Positions 34,892 through 45,173 are shown, numbered from the stretch's first letter. The stretch: 64,000 nt of DNA from Bog-756 sp963812525 (GCA_963812525.1 CAWEVL010000007.1:1-64000); one strand, 5' to 3'. Notes: generated by a model not told the origin, from the sequence alone. Program-made: numbers and translations.

Positions 34892-36940
34892 TCAGCTGCT
34901 CCCCTCTCCCGCCGGCGCCATAGCTCCGGCGACGACTTCCTGGTCCGGCCCGGGGGCCGCAACGGCACCGGATGGCACCGTGGAGAGAAATCGTACCGGT
35001 ACCTGGCCCCCGGTTGAGAGATCCTGTCCCGTCCCCTGGCTGCCGCCGGCCGGGGGCACCGCCGAGGCGACCACGTGTTCGATGCCGAACCCGGTGCACG
35101 CCCCGCAGTCGTAGCACGGCGTCCACCGGCAGTCTTCCAGGCCGTGCTGGGCCAGGGCGTCCAGCCAGTCCTGCCAGAGGAAGTCCCGGTGGAGGCCGGC
35201 CGAGAGGTGGTCCCACGGCAGAGCCTCGTCCTCGGTCCGGTGGCGGTAGACGGTGTCCTCCAGGGACATCCCGTGGTCGGCCAGGGCCTCGGTCCACAGG
35301 GACAGGTCGAAGTGCTCGGTCCACTCCTGGAAGGTCCCGCCCCGCCGCCACACCTGCTCGATGACCGGCCCCATCCGCCGGTCGCCCCGGCTCACGATGC
35401 CCTCCGCCGCGGTGGCCTTGGGGTCGTGCCACCGGATGGTCAGGCCCCGCACCGGGCGGGCGGCGTCCCTGAGCAGGTGGACCTTGCGGGTCAATTCCTC
35501 GATGGTGTTCTGGCCGAACCACTGGAACGGGGTCTGGACCTTGGGGACGAACCCTCCGACCGAGGCCGTCACCGTGACCCCCTTGTGGTAGCGCTTGCCG
35601 ATGGCTACGCACTGCTTGGCCAGGGCCACGATGCCCAGGGTGTCCTCGTCCGTCTCGGTGGGCAGGCCGATCAGGAAGTACAGCTTGACCCGCTTCCAGC
35701 CCTGGCTGAACGCGGCCTCCACCGCGGCGTAGAGGTCCTCCTCCAGGATCAGCTTGTTGATCACCTGGCGCATCCTCCAGGTGCCCCCCTCGGGGGCGAA
35801 GGTCAGCCCGGTCCGGCGGACCCGCTGGATCTGGGCCGCGGTCCCGACCGTGAAGGCGTCCACCCGGAGGCTGGGGAGGCTGACCGACACCTGGCCGGAG
35901 CACGAGGGGTCGTCGATGATGGAGGTGACGGTGCCCTCGATGCCCGAGTAGTCGGCACTGGACAGGGAGGTCAGCGCCACCTCGTCGTAGCCGGTGCGGG
36001 CCAGCCCGTCCATGACCATGGTCCGGACCTGCTCGGCCGGCCGCTCGCGCACGGGACGGGTGATCATCCCGGCCTGGCAGAAGCGGCATCCGCGGGTGCA
36101 CCCACGGAACAACTCGACATTGAGGCGGTCGTGGACCACCTCGATCAGGGGCACCAGCTGCTGTCGGGGGTAGGGCCACTGGGCCAGATCGCCGATCGTC
36201 CGCTTCTCCACCCGGTCGGGGGTCTCGGGGAACCGCGGGGTGGTGCCGACCAGGCGGGGCCGGGCCGGGTGGGCGGCGGGCTCGGCCGACGGCTGGTAGC
36301 GGGCCTCGTAGCAGGCGGGGACGTACGCCCCCTCGATCTGGGCCAGGGCCCGGAGCACGGACATGCGGTCGGCCGACCGGCCGTCGGCCTTCCAGGCCGC
36401 GACCACCTCGTGGATCTCGCCCACCGCCTCCTCCCCGTCGCCCAGGACGAAGCAGTCCACGAAGTCGGCCAGCGGCTCGGGATTGAAGGCGCAGTGGCCG
36501 CCGGCCACCACCAGCGGTGCGCCCTGACCCCGCTCGCACCCGCGGACGTGCAGTCCGGCCAGGTCGATCAAGTTGAGGACGTTGGTGTAGACCAGCTCGG
36601 CCGACAGGTTGAAGGCGAGCACGTCGAAGTCGCTCGCCGGCAGGTGGTTCTCCAGCGAGAACAGGGGCACCCCGGCGGTCCGCATGGCCGCCTCCATGTC
36701 CACCCAGGGCGCATAGGCCCGCTCGGCCACGGCGTCGTCCCGCTCGTTGAGGATCTCGTAGAGGATCTGCAGGCCCTGGTTGGGCAGCCCGATCTCGTAG
36801 GTGTCGGGGTAGACCAGCAGCCAGGCCGCCGTCCCGTCGCCGTGTTCGGTCGCCTGGGCGCCGAGCTCCCCGCCGATGTAGCGGGCGGGTTTCTCGACCT
36901 GGGACAGGAGGGGCTCAACCCGTGGCCAGAGGGACTGCAT
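34892..36940 (-). CDS. B12-binding-type radical SAM protein (TIGR03960 type)
   Basis: About 682-residue radical SAM enzyme. The N-terminal half resembles a cobalamin-binding Rossmann domain (YPDTYEIGLPNQGLQILYEI, LVVAGGHCAFNPEPLADFVD). The radical SAM cluster motif is CTRGCRFCQAG near residue 285, followed by FAPEGGTWRMR. A C-terminal Cys cluster (CRWTPCYDCGACTG) precedes a low-complexity tail. The reaction is not established for the family. ATG at 36940 lies after a G-rich SD; ATG at 36952 is equally possible. It is adjacent to the DUF2344 gene, the standard pairing. Confidence 0.9.
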   Translation of the reverse strand: MQSLWPRVEPLLSQVEKPARYIGGELGAQATEHGDGTAAWLLVYPDTYEIGLPNQGLQILYEILNERDDAVAERAYAPWVDMEAAMRTAGVPLFSLENHLPASDFDVLAFNLSAELVYTNVLNLIDLAGLHVRGCERGQGAPLVVAGGHCAFNPEPLADFVDCFVLGDGEEAVGEIHEVVAAWKADGRSADRMSVLRALAQIEGAYVPACYEARYQPSAEPAAHPARPRLVGTTPRFPETPDRVEKRTIGDLAQWPYPRQQLVPLIEVVHDRLNVELFRGCTRGCRFCQAGMITRPVRERPAEQVRTMVMDGLARTGYDEVALTSLSSADYSGIEGTVTSIIDDPSCSGQVSVSLPSLRVDAFTVGTAAQIQRVRRTGLTFAPEGGTWRMRQVINKLILEEDLYAAVEAAFSQGWKRVKLYFLIGLPTETDEDTLGIVALAKQCVAIGKRYHKGVTVTASVGGFVPKVQTPFQWFGQNTIEELTRKVHLLRDAARPVRGLTIRWHDPKATAAEGIVSRGDRRMGPVIEQVWRRGGTFQEWTEHFDLSLWTEALADHGMSLEDTVYRHRTEDEALPWDHLSAGLHRDFLWQDWLDALAQHGLEDCRWTPCYDCGACTGFGIEHVVASAVPPAGGSQGTGQDLSTGGQVPVRFLSTVPSGAVAAPGPDQEVVAGAMAPAGEGSS

Positions 36941-37014
36941 CTCCCCCCTCATCCTAGGGCCGCCCGGCACCGGGGTCGGACCGGTCGTCGGGCGGGCCCC
37001 CACCCGCACCCGGA

Positions 37015-39160
37015 CTACGCCCCGGATCCGGTGGAGGTGGAGGTGGTCGACCCGCCGGTGGCTGCGGTGGTCGTGGTGGTGGTCGGCGGGGTGGGCAGGG
37101 CCACGCCGGTCGTGGCCTGGTAGACCTTCTGAACTGGGGGAACGACCGCCGGACTCACCGGGTGGGTGGCCAGGTAGTTGAAGATCTGCCCCACCACCGG
37201 AGCCGAGGCGGCGGCCCCGAAGCCGGCCTGGTCGATGACGCAGACCACCACGTACTGCGGCGCCGATGCCGTCGGTCCCCACCCTACGAACCAGGCGGTG
37301 GGTTCCTTGCCCGGCTCGGTGTCGGCGGTCCCGGTCTTGCCGGCCAGACCGCCCGGGAAGGTGGCCAGGCCGGGCACCCCGTAGGCGGTGCCGCTCCGGT
37401 TGTTGACCACCCCCTCGAAGCCGGTGAGCAGGGCCTGGTAGTTGGTGGGCGAGATGGCCACGTGACCGGTGACCTGGGGGGCCAGCTTCCTGACCACCCG
37501 GCCCGATGGGTCGACGACGGCCGCGGCCACCTGCGGGGCGTACCGGGTGCCCCCGTTGGCGAAGGTCGAGTAGGCCACCGCCTGCTCGATGGGCGTGATG
37601 TAGGTGCCGCCCTGGCCGAAGGCCATCTCGATGTTGTCCCCCGTGTACCAGGTGGTGTTGGGGAAGGCCTTCGGCGCCATGGCGTGGAGCTTGACCCGCT
37701 CGGCCTGGCTGTCCACCCGTCCCTGGACCTCGCCGGGCAGATCGATGCCGGTCAGCTGGCCCAGACCGTACTGGGACGCGGTGTCCTGGATCGCGGTCTG
37801 GCCGTACTGGCCGCTCTTGGCGTAGAAGAGGTAGCCCAGGTTGTAGAAGAAATCGTCACTCGACACGGTGAGGGCGGAGGAGACGTTGTAGGTGCCGTTC
37901 GGGTCCCCCTCGCTGTTGTGGAACACGCAGGTGGTGCTGTTGTACTGGCAGTCCGGGGTCTTGAACGTCCCACTGTCGTAGTACGAGAACGCCGGACTGA
38001 TCAGCCCGGCTGTTGAGGGCGGCGGTGGCGGTGTTGAGCTTGAACGTCGAGCCCGGGATGTACTGCCCGGCGATGGCCCGGTTGAGCGACGGCTCACCGC
38101 TGGTCGGACCGAACAGCTGGGCGTTCTGGGCGGGGCTGAGCCCGCCCACCCACTCGGAGAGGTTGTAGGACGGGTAGGAGGACATGGCGTAGACCGCCCC
38201 GGTCTGGGGGTTCATCACGACCACCGCGCCGCCGGTGGCCCCGGGGTAGCACCCGGAGTTGTTGTTGCACTGCTTGTCGTAGGTCCTCCGCAGGCTGAGG
38301 ATCTGGGAGGCCAGGGCGTTGTCGGCCACCTGCTGCAGGTTGGTGTCGAGGTTGGTGACCAGGTTGTCGCCGGGTGTGGCCGGGGTGGTCTTCACGGTGC
38401 CGGCCACTTTGCCCGAGGGGGTCACCTCGATCTCCTGGGTCCCCGGGGTGCCCCGCAGCGAGGGCTCGTACTCGTACTCCAGACCGGACTGCCCGTAGGC
38501 GTCGCCGGCCTGGTACCCCTTGGCCGCGTCGGCCTGGAGCTCGGTGCCGTTGATGGTCGAGACGTACCCGAGGGTCTGGGTCGCCGGGTAGTTGTCCTGG
38601 GCCGGTCCGGGCAGCTCCCCCTGGGGGTAGGTGCGCTCGGTGGTCTGGACCGAGGCGACCCCGGGGAAGTCGTCCTGGTGCTCGCTGATGTAGAGGATGT
38701 CCGACAGGATCTGGTTCTGGGCGGCCGGGGTGGTACCGCCGGTGAGGACGGGCACCGGCTTGTACGGGCTGTAGCGCGGGTCGGCGATGATGGCCTGCAC
38801 CTGCTGGGGGGTCTTGCCGATCAGGGTGGCCAGCCGCCCGATGACCTCGGGGTGCTCCTGGGCCGCGGACCGGGACAGGGTGATCTGTTGGACCACGATG
38901 TTGCTGACCAACGGGTTGCCGGACCGGTCGAGGATGAGGCCGCGGGTGGGTTCGACCGGCACGTTGCGGATCTGGTTGACGGAGACCGCCTGGGCCGCGG
39001 CCGGCGCCTGGAGCACGGTCAGGGCCCAGAGACGCAGTCCCAACAGGGCGAAGAGCCCGGCCACGACCAGGCCGGCGATGCGCAGCCGGAGGCCGGGCCG
39101 GGAGGCGCTGGTGTCCGGGGCGTCCAGCATCGACTCCATCGAGAAGCGGCTCTGGCGCAT
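37015..39160 (-). CDS. mrdA: Penicillin-binding protein 2, frameshifted
   Basis: Class B peptidoglycan transpeptidase of the elongasome. One N-terminal membrane helix (IAGLVVAGLFALLGLRLWAL) precedes the dimerisation domain (RNVPVEPTRGLILDRSGNPL). The transpeptidase domain has SxxK in IPGSTFKLNTATAAL, SSD in LTVSSDDFFYNLG and KTG in LAGKTGTADT. It ends in a Thr/Ser-rich tail. One surplus base near 38008-38014 splits it just after the catalytic serine region, between ATAALN and AGLISPAFSYYDSG; corrected length is 714 residues. GTG at 39259, 8 bases after GATACT, is an alternative start adding 33 basic residues. It follows mreD, as usual; rodA is missing. Confidence 0.93.
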
Positions 39161-39314
39161 TCTCGGCTGTCTGGACTTCTTCCGCCGGGGGCCCCGGTCC
39201 TTCTCGGCCCGCAGGTAGTGGTGCGAGCCCTTGAAGGGGTGGCGCAGGGAGCGGCTCACGGCATACCAGTATCCCAAGGCCCGGATGGTTTGGGTACGCG
39301 GCCCTCCCCGCCGT

Positions 39315-39857
39315 TCACCGCAGCGTCCCGGTGGAGACCGTCGAGGTGGGCACGCCCTCGGTGGAGGCCGCCGGCAGGGCCCAGCCCACCAGGCGCATGG
39401 CCGGGAGGGCCAGGACGGCATTGACCACCGACACCACCAGGACCACCCGGGTCAGATCGACGTGGATCATCTGGGGCTGTCCCAGGACCGAACCGAGGAC
39501 GGCGTAGATGACCTCGTAGAGGGCGCTGGCCCCGAAGGCGACCACGGGCGGCAGCCACCAGGCCGTGCGGTCGAGGGCCAGGGTGGTGATCCCCACGGTG
39601 AAGCCGATGAGGCAGCCCACCAGGGCCGAGAGCCCGAACGGCGTGGGCAGGAACAGGTCGGCCACCAGTCCGGCCCCGAACCCCATGGACGCCCCCGTGC
39701 TCGGGCCGCCCACCAGGCCGGCCACCACGGGCAGGAGGACCATGATGTCGGGATGGACCGTGTCGAGACGCAGGTCCAGCATCACCGTCTGCTGCACGGT
39801 CACGAAGAGGGCCACCACCAGGGTGACCCGGGTGGCCTCGCGGACGGTCACCGGCAC
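39315..39857 (-). CDS. mreD: Rod shape-determining protein MreD
   Basis: 180-residue integral membrane protein of the elongasome with about five hydrophobic helices. The family is recognised by HPDIMVLLPVVAGLVGGPST, GAGLVADLFLPTPFGLSALV and a position between mreC and mrdA. Start is GTG at 39857. It bridges MreB filaments and the synthetic enzymes. Confidence 0.9.
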   Translation of the reverse strand: MPVTVREATRVTLVVALFVTVQQTVMLDLRLDTVHPDIMVLLPVVAGLVGGPSTGASMGFGAGLVADLFLPTPFGLSALVGCLIGFTVGITTLALDRTAWWLPPVVAFGASALYEVIYAVLGSVLGQPQMIHVDLTRVVLVVSVVNAVLALPAMRLVGWALPAASTEGVPTSTVSTGTLR

Positions 39858-39879
39858 TCCCCCACCGGGGCCGGGCGGC

Positions 39880-40719
39880 TCACGAGGACGGCCCGTACAG
39901 CAGCACCGAGACGTACCGGAGGTGGCTCAGGTCGGCCAGCGGCTCCAGGCTCACCGACTCCTGCGAGGCCGTCGCCCCGTTGCTGGTGGAGACCACGGTG
40001 GCCACCGGGATGTCCCCGGGGAATTCGGCGTTGGGCAGTCCGCTGGTGACGAAGACCTGGCCGGGGGTCAGCGGGGTGTTGGTGGGGACCAGGCCGGCGC
40101 TCAGCGGCTTGCCCGGCCCATGGCCGCTGATCACGGCCAGCGAGTTGGCCCCGGGCCCGAAGCGGACCCCGACCTGGGACTGACCGTCGGTGATCAGCCG
40201 GACGGTGGAGGTGGAGTGGTTGGCCTGCACCACCTGGCCGACCAGGCCGCCCATCCCCACCACCGGCATGTTGAGCTGGACCCCGTCGTCCCGGCCGACG
40301 CTGATGTCCACTGTGGCGGCGAAGTCGCTGGTCCCGAAGTTGGTGACCTCCGCCGGCACCGTCTCGAGGTTGCCCACGAAGGGCAGGTGGGCGAGCGCGC
40401 TCAGCTGCTTCAGCCGCTGCTCGGTGTCGACCTGGACCGTCCGCTGCCCTCGGAGCTGGTCGATCTCGGCCTGCAGCTTCTGGTTCTGTTGGCGGACGGC
40501 GCCGTAGTGGACCGCCCCGGCCAGGAAGCTGCCCACCGGCTCGATGACGTCGTCGACCCCGGAGCGCACCGGGGCGAAGGCGTCGGCGGCCACCGTGCGC
40601 AGCCCCGAGGTGATCCGGTGGAAGCCGCCGCGGGCGTCCAGGGTGATGATGGTGAGCGCCACCAGGACCAGGATCAGGAGCGTGGTACGGGGGCGGCGGG
40701 ATCGCCGCGGCGTCGCCAC
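39880..40719 (-). CDS. mreC: Rod shape-determining protein MreC
   Basis: 279-residue bitopic membrane protein. A basic N-terminus and one helix (TLLILVLVALTIITLDARGG) precede a coiled coil (VRQQNQKLQAEIDQLRGQ) and the periplasmic beta domain (FAATVDISVGRDDGVQLNMP, GVRFGPGANSLAVISGHGPG). It scaffolds the elongasome. GTG start at 40719, 22 bases after mreB. Confidence 0.94.
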   Translation of the reverse strand: MATPRRSRRPRTTLLILVLVALTIITLDARGGFHRITSGLRTVAADAFAPVRSGVDDVIEPVGSFLAGAVHYGAVRQQNQKLQAEIDQLRGQRTVQVDTEQRLKQLSALAHLPFVGNLETVPAEVTNFGTSDFAATVDISVGRDDGVQLNMPVVGMGGLVGQVVQANHSTSTVRLITDGQSQVGVRFGPGANSLAVISGHGPGKPLSAGLVPTNTPLTPGQVFVTSGLPNAEFPGDIPVATVVSTSNGATASQESVSLEPLADLSHLRYVSVLLYGPSS

Positions 40720-40741
40720 AGGAGACGAGCCCTCCGGTCGT

Positions 40742-41773
40742 TCAGCGAGCCGAGGAGGTGATGAGGACCTGCTTGAGGGCCTCGAACTCCTCGAGGCACT
40801 GCCCGCTGCCTATGGCCACGCAGTTCAAGGGGTCGCGGGCCACCACGATGGGCATGCCCGTCTCCTGGGTGAGGCGGCTGTCCAGGCCGTGCAGCAGGGC
40901 CCCGCCACCGGTGAGGACGATCCCCTGCTCCATGATGTCGGCGGCCAGCTCCGGTGGGGTGCGGTCGAGGGTCACCTTGACGGCGTCGACGATGGCCGAG
41001 ACCGGCTCGTCGATGGCCTTGCGGATCTCCTGGGTCGAGATGACCACGGTCTTGGGCAGGCCGGTCACCAGGTCACGGCCCCGGATCTCGGCGTGGAGCT
41101 CCTCCTCGAGCTCGTACGCCGAGCCCAGGGCGATCTTGATCTCCTCCGCCGTGCGCTCCCCGAGGGCCAGGCTGTACTCCTTCTTCACGAAGGACACGAT
41201 GGCCTCGTCCAACTCGTCACCGCCGATCCGGATGGACTGGCTGGTGACGATGCCACCGAGGGAGATGACCGCCACCTCGGTGGTGCCGCCGCCGATGTCG
41301 ACCACCATGTTGCCGGTGGGCTCGTGCACCGGCAGGCCGGCACCGATGGCCGCGGCCATGGGCTCCTCGATGATGTAGGCCTTCCGGGCCCCGGCGTACT
41401 CGGCCGCCTCCATCACGGCCCGCTGCTCCACGCCGGTGATGCCCGAGGGGACGCAGATGACCATGCGGGGCTTGGCGAAGCGACGCTGGTGGACCCGGTG
41501 GATGAAGTAGCGGAGCATCTTCTCGCAGATCTCGAAGTCGGCGATGACGCCGTCCTTCAGCGGGCGGATGGCCTGGATGTGGCTGGGCGTGCGCCCGATC
41601 ATCCGCTTGGCCTCGGCCCCCACGGCCAGCGGCCGACCGTCCTTCACGTTGACCGCCACCACCGAGGGCTCGTTGAGCACGATGCCCCGGCCCCGCACGT
41701 ACACCAGGGTGTTGGCGGTGCCCAGATCGACTGCCATGTCTCGGCCTAGCAGTGAGAAACCATTGTCGCGCAT
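40742..41773 (-). CDS. mreB: Rod shape-determining protein MreB
   Basis: Bacterial actin homologue that guides lateral wall synthesis. The 343 residues carry phosphate 1 MAVDLGTANTLVYVRGRG, phosphate 2 NMVVDIGGGTTEVAVISLGG and the adenosine motif IVLTGGGALLHGLD. The start at 41773 (MRDNGFSLLGRDMAVD) fits the membrane-binding amphipathic N-terminus and has GGAGG upstream; the frame is open to 41959 but without family sequence. It is the first gene of mreB-mreC-mreD-mrdA. Confidence 0.97.
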   Translation of the reverse strand: MRDNGFSLLGRDMAVDLGTANTLVYVRGRGIVLNEPSVVAVNVKDGRPLAVGAEAKRMIGRTPSHIQAIRPLKDGVIADFEICEKMLRYFIHRVHQRRFAKPRMVICVPSGITGVEQRAVMEAAEYAGARKAYIIEEPMAAAIGAGLPVHEPTGNMVVDIGGGTTEVAVISLGGIVTSQSIRIGGDELDEAIVSFVKKEYSLALGERTAEEIKIALGSAYELEEELHAEIRGRDLVTGLPKTVVISTQEIRKAIDEPVSAIVDAVKVTLDRTPPELAADIMEQGIVLTGGGALLHGLDSRLTQETGMPIVVARDPLNCVAIGSGQCLEEFEALKQVLITSSAR

Positions 41774-41897
41774 CAGAGATGCACTCCTCCGTCGATGTTC
41801 GGTCGGGACGTGGCGAGTGCGGATGACCACACTGGCGTTCCGCTGGACGTGCCGGTGCCGTCGTCCGGGTTCGTCGAGGAGGGCGGCATCTGCCTTC

Positions 41898-41926
41898 AGG
41901 CTACGGGAATCGGGGGGTGGGCACAA
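41898..41926 (-). promoter_or_regulatory. Candidate promoter of mreBCD-mrdA
   Basis: On the minus strand TTGTGC (41926-41921) is followed after 17 bases by TAGCCT (41903-41898), a good -35/-10 arrangement about 125 bases before the mreB start. The rest of the 262-base gap shows nothing else that I recognise. Confidence 0.45.
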
Positions 41927-42036
41927 GGTCGCCCCGGGGAGTGCCGCTCCGGCGTGCACCCCAAACTCCAGGTCAACGGGTGTCCCGGTCCGGGGGCCGG
42001 GGCGCCAGAGGAGCCGGGGCGCCGAGCCCGGGGGGG

Positions 42037-42447
42037 TCAGGCCAGGTCCGGGAAGAACAGGGCGATCTCCCGCTCCGCCGACTCCGGGGCATCGGAGCCG
42101 TGGACCAGGTTCTCCCCGGTCTCGATGGCCAGGTCGCCGCGGATGGTGCCGGGGGCGGCCTCGACCGGGTTGGTGGCCCCCATCAGGGTGCGCACCACCT
42201 TGTAGGTGTCGTCCGGTCCCTCGACCACCATGGCCACCACCGGCGAGCGGGTGATGAAGGCCACCAGGTCCTCGAAGAACGGTTTGCCCTCGTGCTCGAC
42301 GTAGTGGACCGAGGCCACCTCGGTGGTGACGGTCCGGTGCTCCACGGCGGCCAGGGTCAGACCCTTGCGCTCGATCCGGCTGATGATCTCGCCCACCAGG
42401 CCGCGTTCGACGGCGTCGGGCTTGCAGATGACAAGTGTTCGTCCCAC
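42037..42447 (-). CDS. ndk: Nucleoside diphosphate kinase
   Basis: Transfers phosphate between nucleoside tri- and diphosphates. The 136-residue protein has TLVICKPDAVERGLVGEII at the N-terminus, GATNPVEAAPGTIRGDLAIE and the catalytic His in NLVHGSDAPESAEREI. Normal length. Start is GTG. It lies between folC and mreB, as in other actinobacteria. Confidence 0.97.
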   Translation of the reverse strand: MGRTLVICKPDAVERGLVGEIISRIERKGLTLAAVEHRTVTTEVASVHYVEHEGKPFFEDLVAFITRSPVVAMVVEGPDDTYKVVRTLMGATNPVEAAPGTIRGDLAIETGENLVHGSDAPESAEREIALFFPDLA

Positions 42448-42456
42448 GAGCGAGGC

Positions 42457-42462
42457 AGGCTA
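42457..42462 (-). promoter_or_regulatory. Possible -10 box for ndk
   Basis: TAGCCT on the minus strand, 9 bases before the ndk GTG. Confidence 0.3.
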
Positions 42463-42508
42463 GCCGACGCCCCGGCTCACGCCGTGCCGCGCCCGCAGCC
42501 GACCGTGG

Positions 42509-43858
42509 TCAGGCGGCGTCGTGGGCCAGCAGCCGGCGGGCCTCGGCCACCACGTACAGGGATCCGCACACCACGATCCGGTCGTCGGGTCCGGCCCGGC
42601 CCAGGGCCAGGGCCACGGCCTCGGCGGGAGACCCGGCCAGGGCGGTCTGCATGCCCAGTCCCGAGGCGGCCTCGGCCACGGCCTGGACCGGCAGGGCCCG
42701 CGGGGAGTCCGGGGCGCAGGCCACGACCGACCGGATGCCCGCCCCCAGCAGCGCCTCCAGCATGGCCACGGGATCGCGGCCCGAGAGCATGCCCACCACG
42801 GCCTGGGCCTCGCCCTCGACGGCGAACTCCTCGACCAGCGAACGGGCCAGCACCAGCATGCCGGCCACATTGTGCGCACCGTCCACCACCACCAGGGGGT
42901 GGCGGCCCACCACTTCCAGACGCCCGGGCACCTGGACCGAGGCGAACGCCTCCTCGACGACCTCCTCGTGGAGCGGTGACCCGAAGAACGCCTCGACCGC
43001 CGCCAGGGCCGCCGAGGCGTTGTCCCCCTGGTGGGACCCGTGGAGCGGCACCAGCAGCTCGCCGTAGGCCGCGCCCGGGGTGCGCACGTCGATGAGGCGT
43101 CCACCCACGGCCAACCGGTTGGAGGTGCAGGCGAAGTCGTTGCCGCGGACCCAGACCTCGGCGGCGCCGACGGCGCCGGCCGCCCGGCGCAGCTGTCCGA
43201 CGAGCGTCGGATCGGACTCGCCGATGACCACCCGGCTGCCCACCTTGAAGATGCCCGACTTGTCGCCGGCGATGTCCTCCAGGGTGGGGCCCAGCACCTC
43301 GGTGTGGTCGAAGCTGACGTTGGTCAGGACCGCCACCTCGGCGTCCACGACGTTGGTGCAGTCCCAGCGACCGCCCAGACCCACCTCCACCACGGCCACG
43401 TCCACCGCCTCGTCGGCGAACCAGGCCAGGGCGGCGGCGGTGAGGAGCTCGAAGCGGGTGGGTGGGTCGTCCATCAGGTGCTCGAGACGGGCCAGGGCCT
43501 CGAGCACCTCCACGAAGGCGGTGTCGTCGATGGGCTCGCCGTTCCGGGACAGGCGCTCGTTGACCCGGGTCAGGTTGGGGCTGGTGTACGTGCCCACGGT
43601 GAGCCCCCGGGCGCCGAGCAGCGCGGTGGCCATCGCCGCCGTCGAGCCCTTCCCGTTGGTACCGGTGATGTGCAGCGAAGGGAAGGCCTGCTGGGGATCG
43701 CCCAGCAGGGCGACCAGGGCCCGCATCCCGTCCAGGCTGGGCAGGGCCCGCCGCGTGGGCATGGTCGACTCGAAGTCGATGTGGGAGTCCAACCAGGCCA
43801 GGGCCTCGGGAAGATCGTCGAAGGGCACGGTGGGGAGCAGGACGGCCGAGTACCGCAT
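42509..43858 (-). CDS. folC: Folylpolyglutamate / dihydrofolate synthase
   Basis: Mur-ligase-type ATPase that adds glutamate to folates. The 449-residue protein has the P-loop HITGTNGKGSTAAM near residue 63-76, TYTSPNLTRVNERLSRNGEP, VVEVGLGGRWDCTNVVD, VLTNVSFDHTEVLGPT and the C-terminal domain start VVVDGAHNVAGM. Normal length. It lies 31 bases after clpX and 61 bases before ndk; in several actinobacteria folC-ndk are neighbours. Confidence 0.94.
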   Translation of the reverse strand: MRYSAVLLPTVPFDDLPEALAWLDSHIDFESTMPTRRALPSLDGMRALVALLGDPQQAFPSLHITGTNGKGSTAAMATALLGARGLTVGTYTSPNLTRVNERLSRNGEPIDDTAFVEVLEALARLEHLMDDPPTRFELLTAAALAWFADEAVDVAVVEVGLGGRWDCTNVVDAEVAVLTNVSFDHTEVLGPTLEDIAGDKSGIFKVGSRVVIGESDPTLVGQLRRAAGAVGAAEVWVRGNDFACTSNRLAVGGRLIDVRTPGAAYGELLVPLHGSHQGDNASAALAAVEAFFGSPLHEEVVEEAFASVQVPGRLEVVGRHPLVVVDGAHNVAGMLVLARSLVEEFAVEGEAQAVVGMLSGRDPVAMLEALLGAGIRSVVACAPDSPRALPVQAVAEAASGLGMQTALAGSPAEAVALALGRAGPDDRIVVCGSLYVVAEARRLLAHDAA

Positions 43859-43889
43859 CGACGCACGGGTGGCGCCGGGCGGCCGACCT

Positions 43890-45173
43890 CTAGGAGGCGG
43901 CCCTGCGGCTCCGGGTGGACTTGGCCGGGGGGCTGTTCAGCGGCACCAGGGTGGGGTGGACCTTGTCGAGCACCACGGCCCGGTCCACCACGCACTTGGA
44001 GATATCGGTACGGCTGGGAAGGTCGTACATCACCTCGAGCAGCACCTCCTCCAGGATGGCCCGCAGGCCCCGGGCCCCGGTCCCCCGCAGCAGGGCCTGC
44101 TCGGCCACGGCCTCGAGGGCGTCGTCGGTGAGCTCGAGCTCGATGTGGTCCAGTTCGAAGGTCCGCTTGTACTGACGGGTCAGTGCGTTCTTCGGCTCGA
44201 CGAGGATCTGGATGAGCGCGTCCTTGTAGAGGTGGGAGACCGCGCTGACCACGGGGAGGCGCCCGATGAACTCGGGGATCAGCCCGAACTTCATGAGGTC
44301 CTCGGGGAGCACGTGGCGCAGCAGCTCCGAGTCGTCCCGCTCGGCCGCCTTGCGCACCTCGGCCCGGAAGCCCATGCCCTTCCGGCCGATGCGGTTCTCG
44401 ATGATGGTGTCGATGCCGGCGAAGGCCCCGCCGCAGATGAACAGGATGTTGGTGGTGTCGATCTGGATGAACTCTTGATGGGGGTGCTTGCGTCCGCCCT
44501 GGGGCGGCACCGACGCCGTGGTGCCCTCGAGGATCTTCAGCAGCGCCTGCTGGACGCCCTCACCGGACACGTCCCGGGTGATCGACGGGTTCTCCGACTT
44601 CCGGGCGATCTTGTCGATCTCGTCGATGTAGATGATGCCGGTCTCCGCCCGCTTCACGTCGTAGTCGGCGGCCTGGATGAGCTTGAGGAGGATGTTCTCG
44701 ACGTCCTCCCCCACGTAGCCGGCCTCGGTCAGGGCGGTGGCGTCGGCGATGGCGAAGGGCACGTTGAGCATGCGGGCCAGCGTCTGGGCCAGCAGCGTCT
44801 TGCCGCATCCGGTGGGGCCCAGCAGGAGGATGTTCGACTTGGCCAGCTCGACCTCGTTGTCGTGGGAGCCGTTGCTCCCGGCCTGGACCCGCTTGTAGTG
44901 GTTGTAGACGGCCACCGACAGGATCTTCTTGGCGTACTCCTGGCCGATGACGTAGTCGTTCAGGAACTCGAAGATCTCCTTGGGCTTGGGCAGCTCCTCG
45001 AAGGACAGCTCGGTGGTGTCGGCCAGCTCCTCGGCGATGATGTCGTTGCACAGCTCGATGCACTCGTCGCAGATGTAGACACCGGGTCCGGCGATCAGCT
45101 TCTTGACCTGCTTCTGGGACTTGCCGCAGAAGCTGCACTTCACCAGATCGCCACCGTCTCCGAACTTCGCCAC
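43890..45173 (-). CDS. clpX: ATP-dependent Clp protease ATP-binding subunit ClpX
   Basis: AAA+ unfoldase that feeds ClpP. The 427-residue protein has the N-terminal zinc-binding domain (CSFCGKSQKQVKKLIAGPG, YICDECIELC), Walker A LLLGPTGCGKTLLAQ near 118, Walker B IIYIDEIDKIAR near 178, the IGF loop region GRKGMGFRAE and sensor 2 GTGARGLRAILE. Start is GTG with GAGGA before it. The 200-base gap up to clpP is low-complexity CCGTCC-rich and holds no recognised gene. Confidence 0.97.
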   Translation of the reverse strand: MAKFGDGGDLVKCSFCGKSQKQVKKLIAGPGVYICDECIELCNDIIAEELADTTELSFEELPKPKEIFEFLNDYVIGQEYAKKILSVAVYNHYKRVQAGSNGSHDNEVELAKSNILLLGPTGCGKTLLAQTLARMLNVPFAIADATALTEAGYVGEDVENILLKLIQAADYDVKRAETGIIYIDEIDKIARKSENPSITRDVSGEGVQQALLKILEGTTASVPPQGGRKHPHQEFIQIDTTNILFICGGAFAGIDTIIENRIGRKGMGFRAEVRKAAERDDSELLRHVLPEDLMKFGLIPEFIGRLPVVSAVSHLYKDALIQILVEPKNALTRQYKRTFELDHIELELTDDALEAVAEQALLRGTGARGLRAILEEVLLEVMYDLPSRTDISKCVVDRAVVLDKVHPTLVPLNSPPAKSTRSRRAAS

